Source: JADJEI01 sp035328465
GTDB taxonomy: Bacteria; Bacteroidota; Ignavibacteria; Ignavibacteriales; Ignavibacteriaceae
Length of the DNA stretch: 7,948 bases
NCBI GenBank assembly: GCA_035328465.1
Contig: DAOLIQ010000115.1
Coordinates: 1 to 7,948, forward strand
Direction of reading: 5' to 3'
Shown here: one piece after another, positions 1-6,800 of the stretch
Layout of the letters: each line of letters opens with the position of its first letter
How positions within the stretch are numbered: position 1 is the first letter of the stretch
The notes under the pieces: generated by a model
Database searches by the model: none
The model's input: the letters and a program-made list of their open reading frames with translations, nothing else
What the model was told of the DNA's origin: nothing
Translations under genes and position numbers: made by a program

Positions 1-1198
1 CATAAGTTCCTGCGGGTTTTTCTTCATTAACGAGTGCTGCAACTTCATTTCCCAAAACATCATAAACTTTTATGGTTACAAAATTTGAAGTTGGTATTGA
101 ATACTTAATCGTTGTTGATGGATTAAATGGATTTGGAAAGTTTTGTTGCAGTTCAAATTCATTAACCTTTAGTTGGCTCCCTTCAACAATCGTAATTGAT
201 CTCGAGAACACAGAGTCTGCCCACATTAATAATGATGGAACTAATGTTGAGTTAAAATCATGACCGAGTAAATGTTCACCATAATTATGAGAAATACCCC
301 AAGCATTCAATGTATCACTAAACTGTTTACTAGCTCTGTAATTTCCTGCATAGGGTTCATTTGAACCTACCCGAATATAGATTTTCATAGAATCTGCTGG
401 CTGATTATTCCCAAGAAAATAATCTCGTGCAAGAGACCTCGGATTATCCAACAACCACTTTGTAAATACCGAATCAACAACCTGACCAGTACCTTCCTGC
501 AAAGGAAATTGAACATTGTATAATACAGTTGTATCAGGTGAAAAAATACTGGCATTCGCCCATATACCCCAAGTGTACAGTTGATTAGAGTTTGGAGGAG
601 AATAAATATAATCAGGATTCTCAATGTTGGCTTGCTCAAACCAATCATTGAAATAATCAAATTCGAGACCTCCACTAAAAGAAGCAAAACCAGAGAAAAG
701 GTTAGGATATGCTAACGCTAATCGGGCACTACCCCCACCACCCATTGAGAAACCACCGATTAACCAATAGAGTCTATCGTGCCGATTAAGTGAATCATTC
801 TTTACAGGGTATTCTTGTGAAACCCAGTCAACTAAATCCTGTACTATATAGTCACCATATCTACCATTTGCTTCTGAGTTCCAATATCCACTTGCAGTGT
901 ATATACCACCACTTCCATCTGGAACAACTATAAGCATAGGATTTATTGTACCACTATTTAATAGGTTTGACATCACTGAGTTAAAATAATTGTACTCAGC
1001 CGGCTGATTTCCCCAGCCCGGTAGGAAAATAAATACAGGACAAGGAGATTCAGTTGATATAGACGTAGGTTTATGAACAATAACAGTTCTCGATTGGTTT
1101 AAACTTGGACTATAAAATTGACGTACTTCAGTTATTACTTGTGCTGAAACAGCTTCAACGATAGTAATAAATGCGACTATTACTAACTTACTTAACAT
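1..1198 (-). CDS. Secreted PF00756-like (CE1/esterase D type) esterase with T9SS sorting domain, 3' end cut by the window edge
   Basis: Translated by hand, this frame is open for 399 codons from ATG 1198 and runs off the left edge without a stop. Residues 1-19 (MLSKLVIVAFITIVEAVSA) look like a signal peptide cleaved before Gln20. The body has the alpha/beta-hydrolase order of the putative-esterase family (PF00756: feruloyl and acetyl xylan esterases, enterochelin esterase, esterase D): VFIFLPGWG strand and turn, LIVVPDG, then the nucleophile elbow GGFSMGGGG with Ser151, and late GEHLLGHDFN with probable catalytic His313. The acid expected after the IYIRVG strand is not the usual Asp; the motif reads GSNEPY, so Glu281 may serve. 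From Asn353 the T9SS domain begins (NFPNPFNPSTTIKY, VYDVLGNEV); about 30 residues are missing. It probably hydrolyses ester bonds outside the cell, perhaps on hemicellulose; the substrate is unknown. A good ribosome binding site and an 18-bp gap after the propeller gene suggest co-transcription. Confidence 0.88.
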   Translation of the reverse strand, partial: MLSKLVIVAFITIVEAVSAQVITEVRQFYSPSLNQSRTVIVHKPTSISTESPCPVFIFLPGWGNQPAEYNYFNSVMSNLLNSGTINPMLIVVPDGSGGIYTASGYWNSEANGRYGDYIVQDLVDWVSQEYPVKNDSLNRHDRLYWLIGGFSMGGGGSARLALAYPNLFSGFASFSGGLEFDYFNDWFEQANIENPDYIYSPPNSNQLYTWGIWANASIFSPDTTVLYNVQFPLQEGTGQVVDSVFTKWLLDNPRSLARDYFLGNNQPADSMKIYIRVGSNEPYAGNYRASKQFSDTLNAWGISHNYGEHLLGHDFNSTLVPSLLMWADSVFSRSITIVEGSQLKVNEFELQQNFPNPFNPSTTIKYSIPTSNFVTIKVYDVLGNEVAALVNEEKPAGTY

Positions 1199-1206
1199 TC
1201 AAAACT

Positions 1207-1212
1207 CTCCTT
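1207..1212 (-). promoter_or_regulatory. Ribosome binding site of the esterase gene
   Basis: On the minus strand the sequence reads AAGGAG, followed by 8 bases and ATG at 1198. It lies wholly in the 18-bp gap after the stop codon of the propeller gene. This fixes the esterase start and favours translation from a shared message. Confidence 0.75.
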
Positions 1213-1216
1213 TAAC

Positions 1217-2467
1217 TTATTTTAGAAGAATTAATTTTTTAGTTTCTGTAAACTTTCCTGCCTGCAAAGTGTAGAAGTATATTCCTGATGCAAGGTTGCT
1301 CGGATTAAAATTAACTTCATAATTTCCAACTGGTTTTTCTTCGTTCACCAAAGTTGCTACTTCTTTTCCAAGAACGTCATACACTTTTAGATTTACGAAT
1401 GAAGCATTTGGAACCTGGAATCGAATTGCTGTAGACGGATTAAACGGGTTAGGATAGTTTTGTTCCAGTACAAAACCTGTAGGAATCTCGTTACTCTGAT
1501 CTGCAACAGCAGTAATCAATTCCGAAAGAGGACGTCGCCAGAGTCCACTTCCTGAAATGGCAGCGAACAAGTTTGTCTCACTCACTACCATTGAAACGAC
1601 ATTTGCATTCGTTAATCCTTTATTGGCCTCTGTCCAAATTGTCCCGTAGTTGGTGGAAAGATATGTACCAGAACCGCCAGTACCCGCGAAGATATCTGCC
1701 CCGCTGACTGCAAAACATAGGACTTGTATATTGGCTGGTAAACCTGTATTTGCTTCATTCCAGCTTAGACCATTGTCGGTAGAAAGATAGACTCCTCCGC
1801 CCTCGGTCCCGGCAAAGGTATTCGTGCCTATCACACCAAGAGCGATAACATCACCCCCGCCATAGGTAGTATCCCGTATCCAGGTTGTACCGTTATCGGA
1901 GGATTGAGCAATATAGCCTTGTAGTCCACCATGAGTGCCTGCAAAGATATTTGAATCACTGATGATTAAGGAAGAAACCCACCTGTACATTAAAGTTAAA
2001 TAAACTATCTCCCAGCTTGTTCCGTTGTTTGTGGAACGATATACTTCCCCGCCACCGTTAGGATCATAAGTTCCAGCGAAAAAATTTGAATCTTTTATTG
2101 CAATACATTTTAATTCAGTAGAAATAGGAGCGGCAGCTTGCCAGCTTGAACCGCTATTTGTTGAATAATAAATTCCACCCTCTGTCATCGCAAGAACATT
2201 TAAACCGCTAATAACAATTGACCTTACAGCAACACTACCTCCCAATCCGTTATTTGCCGCTTGCCAGCTCGTTCCATCATCAGTGGAGAGATAGACTCCA
2301 CCACCCTCAGTCCCAGCAAAAAGGTTCTTGCCTCCTACTCCATTAGGTCCGTCAGCAAGACAATTAACGGTACCGCTGTATGGAAAATTGGTTTGCACCC
2401 ATTGTGCGTTTAATGAGGAATAAAATAATGTGCAACTAATTACAATTAAATAATAAATGTTTTTCAT
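1217..2467 (-). CDS. Secreted Asp-box (BNR-type) beta-propeller protein with T9SS sorting domain
   Basis: The chosen ATG at 2467 gives 416 residues (MKNIYYLIVI...). A TTG 12 bases upstream (2479) would add four residues but puts MDII ahead of a normal signal peptide, so ATG is preferred; only a weak GGA precedes it. The signal peptide is about residues 1-21 (SSLNA, then QW). Six Asp-box motifs of the form S-T-[DN]-x-G-x-[ST]-W lie near residues 61, 102, 145, 189, 229 and 271, each after a strand such as FAGTEGGGVYL, giving six or seven blades; the last strand ends SGLWRRPLSE. This fold occurs in sialidases, Ycf48-like assembly factors and many exported proteins of this phylum. No sialidase FRIP motif or arginine triad is visible, so an enzyme role is unsupported; binding or scaffolding is a guess. 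Residues from about 337 form a complete T9SS domain ending ETKKLILLK, implying passage across the outer membrane. Confidence 0.88.
   Translation of the reverse strand: MKNIYYLIVISCTLFYSSLNAQWVQTNFPYSGTVNCLADGPNGVGGKNLFAGTEGGGVYLSTDDGTSWQAANNGLGGSVAVRSIVISGLNVLAMTEGGIYYSTNSGSSWQAAAPISTELKCIAIKDSNFFAGTYDPNGGGEVYRSTNNGTSWEIVYLTLMYRWVSSLIISDSNIFAGTHGGLQGYIAQSSDNGTTWIRDTTYGGGDVIALGVIGTNTFAGTEGGGVYLSTDNGLSWNEANTGLPANIQVLCFAVSGADIFAGTGGSGTYLSTNYGTIWTEANKGLTNANVVSMVVSETNLFAAISGSGLWRRPLSELITAVADQSNEIPTGFVLEQNYPNPFNPSTAIRFQVPNASFVNLKVYDVLGKEVATLVNEEKPVGNYEVNFNPSNLASGIYFYTLQAGKFTETKKLILLK
1371..1421 (-). repeat. 51-bp stretch identical to 2691-2741, within a T9SS sorting domain
   Basis: These 51 bases are identical to positions 2691-2741, an offset of exactly 1320. 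They encode the VPNASFVNLKVYDVL part of the sorting domain in both genes, and identity includes every third codon position. Similarity continues on both sides at a lower level. The same part of the esterase gene (near position 70) is clearly diverged. Confidence 0.9.
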
Positions 2468-2491
2468 AATTATATCCAATATTTTTTAATT

Positions 2492-2514
2492 TAGGCGAGT
2501 CTGAGACTCGCCTA
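2492..2514. repeat. Perfect intergenic hairpin, 10-bp stem with 3-nt loop (REP-like)
   Basis: The left arm TAGGCGAGTC (2492-2501) and right arm GACTCGCCTA (2505-2514) are exact reverse complements around the loop TGA. The stem core is GC-rich inside an otherwise AT-rich 69-bp gap between the LamG and propeller genes. In the direction of transcription it is followed by A-rich sequence (AATTAAAAAA), not a T-tract, so it is not a standard intrinsic terminator. It may be a small interspersed palindrome, or an RNA structure that protects or processes the message. Confidence 0.8.
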
Positions 2515-2536
2515 TAATATTTAATTAAATAAGATG

Positions 2537-3625
2537 TTACTTTAAAAACAGCATCTTCTTAGTTTCAATGAAGGTACCTGCCTGAAGTTTATACAGATAT
2601 ACTCCACTAGATAGATTCGCTGCTTTGAAATTCACTTCATAACTTCCTGTGGCTTTCTCTTCGTTCACTAATGTTGCAACTTCTTTTCCGAGAACGTCAT
2701 ACACTTTTAGATTTACGAATGAAGCATTTGGAACCTGGAATTTAATAGTGGTTGAAGGATTAAACGGATTAGGATAATTCTGCGATAAAGTAAATTGTTC
2801 AGGAATAATTTCCTCCTGGTGATCTTCAATTCCTGTAGTTATAGATATAATATATTTATCAGCGAGATAATTTTCAACTGCTAATATTTCAGAATCAGTA
2901 AGCAGTGTATCATAGACAATCGCCTCCGCGAAGTCACAGTGCGCTGTAAGCAAGAATCCGAAGGGGCTATTGTCAGCTCCTCCGATTCCTCCACCGGTGC
3001 CCATAGGAACGGAGATGGGGATGTCAGTACCTCCATCGGGTGTCATTGCTGCGTTACTCCCATTCCATCTCAGTGTTGTGTTGTAGATTGTTTGATTTGT
3101 TACAATGCTTATGATTCTCCATTCACCATATGCAGCGATGTTGGTTGCCGTAGCTCGCACCCCACCGGAAGGCCCGCCAATATTTATTCGATCCGAAATC
3201 CTGTCTAAACCCCCGAATAATACAAAATACCCTTCTCCAGTAGGTGCACCAAAGGCCATGACATGGTCTGAATGGTCTTGACCTGGAACAGGAGCGTTGT
3301 TCTTGACAACCATGAAAAGAGTGAATTGAGACATCGGAGTTGTACCTGTAAATCCCAACTTATCGTCAATGCCATCAAATCGCAATATAGGTTTTTGATT
3401 CAATACACTATCTACAAACAATGGCTGTCGTGAAGTATTCGCCTGAATAGCATCATTTCCTTTACCACTCTGGTCGTGCCATCTGCTCACCTTTCCATTG
3501 AGTGTGTCGACGCCCGCATCAGATTTTAGCCACATTTGAAGACCGGCGACAGGTATCTGCGCCATTGTTGCAAGGGACATGAGTGCAGTTAACAATAAAA
3601 CCAGAAAGAATGTGAAGCTTTTCAT
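2537..3625 (-). CDS. Secreted LamG/concanavalin A-like domain protein with T9SS sorting domain
   Basis: ATG 3625 gives 362 residues and follows a strong AAAGGAG site by 4 bases. Residues 1-22 are a signal peptide (hydrophobic core FFLVLLLTALMSLA, cleavage after MA). Residues about 29-258 match the LamG-like jelly-roll family of exported bacterial proteins: opening GLQMWLKSDAGV and WHDQSGKGNDAIQ, then LRFDGIDDKL, and the closing CDFAEAIVYDTLLTDSEILAVENYLADKY. These folds usually bind carbohydrate or other surface ligands; no catalytic motif is seen, so glycan binding is inferred. A short linker leads to a complete T9SS domain (about 283-362, NYPNPFNPSTTIKF to ETKKMLFLK). It is the first exported gene downstream of the HTCS, and the 177-bp gap between them holds the candidate operator at 3703-3740. 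A 69-bp gap with a hairpin separates it from the propeller gene. Confidence 0.9.
   Translation of the reverse strand: MKSFTFFLVLLLTALMSLATMAQIPVAGLQMWLKSDAGVDTLNGKVSRWHDQSGKGNDAIQANTSRQPLFVDSVLNQKPILRFDGIDDKLGFTGTTPMSQFTLFMVVKNNAPVPGQDHSDHVMAFGAPTGEGYFVLFGGLDRISDRINIGGPSGGVRATATNIAAYGEWRIISIVTNQTIYNTTLRWNGSNAAMTPDGGTDIPISVPMGTGGGIGGADNSPFGFLLTAHCDFAEAIVYDTLLTDSEILAVENYLADKYIISITTGIEDHQEEIIPEQFTLSQNYPNPFNPSTTIKFQVPNASFVNLKVYDVLGKEVATLVNEEKATGSYEVNFKAANLSSGVYLYKLQAGTFIETKKMLFLK
2691..2741 (-). repeat. 51-bp stretch identical to 1371-1421, within a T9SS sorting domain
   Basis: This is the partner copy of the block in the propeller gene. It sits in the LamG gene's sorting domain, in the same frame and coding the same residues. 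The N-terminal parts of the two proteins are unrelated, so the identity is confined to the sorting module. Confidence 0.9.
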
Positions 3626-3629
3626 AGAA

Positions 3630-3636
3630 CTCCTTT
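3630..3636 (-). promoter_or_regulatory. Ribosome binding site of the LamG gene
   Basis: The minus strand reads AAAGGAG, then TTCT and ATG at 3625. The spacing is short but the complementarity to 16S rRNA is strong, and it decides this start. Confidence 0.7.
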
Positions 3637-3702
3637 AATTGTGAAAAATATTAATTTGAATTATGGTTGTAAATAAACAAAATCGGAGGGGGGACTACAT
3701 AA

Positions 3703-3740
3703 CAGTAATGTTCCCTTTACTTGCACTATTGTTCCATTTA
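3703..3740 (-). promoter_or_regulatory. Candidate AraC-type operator: two 17-bp direct repeats, 21 bp apart
   Basis: On the minus strand the distal copy is TAAATGGAACAATAGTG (3740-3724) and the proximal copy is TAAAGGGAACATTACTG (3719-3703). They match at 14 of 17 positions, are in the same orientation, and start exactly 21 bp (two helical turns) apart with a 4-bp spacer. AraC-family activators commonly bind direct repeats at this period, and the gene immediately upstream ends in an AraC-type DNA-binding domain. The proximal copy ends 77 bp before the LamG start codon, a suitable place for an activator of that gene. Binding by the HTCS is inferred. I could not identify convincing -35/-10 or TTTG/TAnnTTTG boxes between the repeats and the gene. 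Confidence 0.6.
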
Positions 3741-3802
3741 TAAAAAACAGGGGGTTATTTGAGTTTCAGAGGACAGATACAGATAGACAACGATGAAAAT
3801 TG

Positions 3803-6800
3803 TTACCTTTTTATATCGCTTGGCGGGTAACCAAATTCTTCTTTGAAGCATCTGGTAAAGTATGCCGGACTTGAAAATCCGAGAGAATATGCTATTTCAG
3901 AAATATTTCCGGTCTTCTCTTCAATCATCTTTTTTGCTTTCGACAGCTTTACTGTTCTGACATATAAGGTTGCCGATTTTCCGGTTAGGGCCTTTAATTT
4001 TCTATGCAATTGAGTTCTACTCATTGCCACTTCACCGCAGAATTCTTCAATATTAAATTCTTCCTCGGAAATGTGTTCCTCAATTACTTCTCCAACTTTA
4101 ATCATAAATTTCTCATCTAAACTTGTTCCCTTTTTGCCATTAGGCCTTAATATATATTCCAGCTTACTGTACTTTGCCTGCAATTTCCTTCTGATTTTAA
4201 TCAGGTTTTCAATTCTTGCCCGCAACTCTCTGACATCAAAAGGTTTGGTCAGGTAATCATCGGCTCCTGTTTCTAATCCTTCTATTTTATTTTCCTGTCC
4301 TGATCTTGCAGTTAATAAAATAATAGGGATGTGGCTGGTCTTCTCATCATTCTTTAAAATTCTAACTAATTCATTTCCGTCCATCTTAGGCATCATCATA
4401 TCACTGATAATAAGATCGGGAATTATCTTTTCTGCTTTCCGAACTCCTTGTTCTCCATTTACAGCTTCTTCAACTTGATAACTTTTATCGAGCGATTCTT
4501 TAATATATTCTCTCATATCATAATTATCTTCAACCACCAGGATTATTGTTTTCTCTTCCAACTGAGTTTTTATCTCTCCATCATTATTACCTATCATCGG
4601 ATCTGTCCCGGTTTTACTAAACGAAGATGTGTAAACTTCCTGCTCAGCAGGAAGAATTGATGCTTCTGGTTTTTCCGTTTTAATTATCTCATCATCATTT
4701 AAATGATTTTTGCCTACAGGAAGGCTGACTGTAAATTCAGACCATTCCCCTTGTTTACTTTCAACACTGATAATACCGTGATGCAATTCAACTAATTCTT
4801 TTGTCAAAGCTAATCCAATTCCTGTGCCTTCGTGCTCTTTTGTAAATGAACTATCTACCTGATAAAAACGATCAAACAATTTTGGTATTTCTTCCTGCGG
4901 AATTCCAATTCCTGTATCTTTTATTTTTATTTCCACTGAACCCCATTTTAATTCCCCCTTTAACAAAGGGGGATTTGATTTTACCGAAACTGTAACCGTT
5001 CCTTCCTCCGGAGTAAACTTGAATGCATTTGATAAGAGGTTTGTAAGTATTTTCATCATTTTTTCTCTGTCAAAGTACAATTCTATAAAATCTTTTTCAG
5101 GCAGAAGTTTTAGCGTGATATCCTTTGATTCCGCCAATGACTCAAATGATAAAGCAACTCCTTTTACAAATGAAACAATGTTCCCTTTCGAAGCTTCAAG
5201 TTTTAGTTTTCCGGATTCCAGTTTTGAAAGATCAAGCAATTGATTAATAAGCTGCAGTAAGCGCCTTGAATTTCTCTTAATTATATTTGCTTCTTTTTTA
5301 ATATCATCTGAAGTATCTGAAATAATTTTCTCTGCGGGTCCGAGTATTAAAGTAAGTGGTGTTCTGAATTCATGTGAAATATTTGCAAAGAACCTGGATT
5401 TTATTTTCTCTGTTTCTTCTTTTTCTATCAATACAGCTTTATCAACTTTAACCTGGTTCTTATAAGATATTCTGTTCATCTCATAACGTCTTATTCCATA
5501 CAGAGTAAAAATGAAAAGACTGGTGTATGATAAATAAGCCCACCAAGTTTTCCAGAAGGGCGGTGAAATAATTATTGTTATTGATGTTCCTGCTTCATTC
5601 CAAACACCATCGTTGTTCGATCCTTTAACTCTGAATATATATTCCCCGGGATTTAGGTTTGGATATGAAGCAAATCTCCTTGTGCCTGAATAAACCCAGT
5701 CCTTATCTATTCCTTCCATCTTGTAAACGTACTGATTCCTTTCAGGGCTTATATAACTTAAAGAAGAAAATTCAAATGAGATAAAATTTTCATCGTAAGA
5801 TAATTGTATTTCTTTCCCAAATGGAAAAGGTTTTTCAAACTTTAGAAATGAAGTGATAACTACCGGAGGAATAAATGTATTGCCTAGTAAGCTGTCCGGA
5901 TAAAACCGGGTGATGACCTGATTGCTGATAAATGAAGGTGAGATAAAATACAACTCCCCATTCCGCATTTTGAACCCAAAACCTTTTATATCATCATACT
6001 CTTTAAATTGGTTGGTAATTGGATTATACTTGATAGTTCCTTTAACTGTACTCATCCACAAATTACCACTAACATCTTCAATTATATTATAGATATCCTT
6101 TGGAAATCCATCCTTTTCCCTTAAACGAATGAACTTTTTATTAACAGTTTCAAACTTATTTAAATTTTGATTAGCTATAATCCACAATGTTCCTCTTTTG
6201 TCCTCACAAATCCTGGTAACACGATTGCCGCTAATACTCAAAGGATCACTTATATCATAAGAGAACGTTTTAAAAGTTTTCTTCACTGGATCATATTCAA
6301 TCAAACCGCTTTCACGGGTTCCAATCCATAACAATCCGTTTTTATCTTCGTGAATTGATTCAATCCAACTATAGTCCTTTGCAATTTGTTCAACCTTTCT
6401 TGTAGTAGGATTTAATTTTAAGATTTTACCACTGGTAGTTCCTAACCAAAGTCCACCATCATTACTATTACACATAGTTGAAACAGTTTCATAAAAAGCT
6501 TTTCCACTTGAATCAAAGAATTGATTTATTTTTTCATCTTTGTTGTTTTTATAAAAAAGATTTCCAGCCAACGTACTTATCCACAGAGTTCCAGTCTTGT
6601 CCACTAAAAGAAGAGGTATTTCTTCATTAATTGCAGCGTGTTCAAATAACTCTGTTCTGGGATTAAACCTTAAAAGTCCTTTATCCATGCCGATCCATAT
6701 TATGCTATCTAAGTCTTCAACAATAGTTTCGATACTTGCAGGTGGGAGCTTATCAAGTTTTCCCATATTGGATGAATATTGTCTAAAGGAATTATTTGGT

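Larger units (their letters stand above)
3626..3802. other. Intergenic region between the HTCS and the LamG gene
   Basis: This 177-bp gap is the longest non-coding stretch in the window. It contains the direct repeat at 3703-3740 and two homopolymer tracts (six G at 3687-3692 and five G at 3750-3754 on the plus strand) flanking it. No hairpin with a T-tract is visible after the HTCS stop codon, so a terminator for that gene is not evident. No tRNA or conserved RNA was recognised. Confidence 0.5.

Noticed and set aside
385..687. 100-codon minus-strand open frame
   Set aside because: It lies out of frame inside the esterase gene, which has a continuous 399-codon frame with signal peptide, catalytic motifs and sorting domain.
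2465..2479. TTG start at 2479 for the propeller gene
   Set aside because: ATG at 2467 gives a normal signal peptide beginning MKN, and the TTG has no better ribosome binding site.
2518..2531. 14-bp perfect palindrome TATTTAATTAAATA after the LamG stop codon
   Set aside because: It is made only of A and T in an AT-rich spacer, so chance symmetry is likely; the GC-rich hairpin beside it is far more convincing.
2939..3208. 89-codon plus-strand open frame
   Set aside because: It is antisense to the LamG coding region; its Cys/Ser-rich translation has no recognisable motif and no ribosome binding site.
3765..3800. Short TATCTG-like tandem repeat downstream of the HTCS stop codon
   Set aside because: Only about two imperfect copies are present, with no spacing pattern or link to a promoter.
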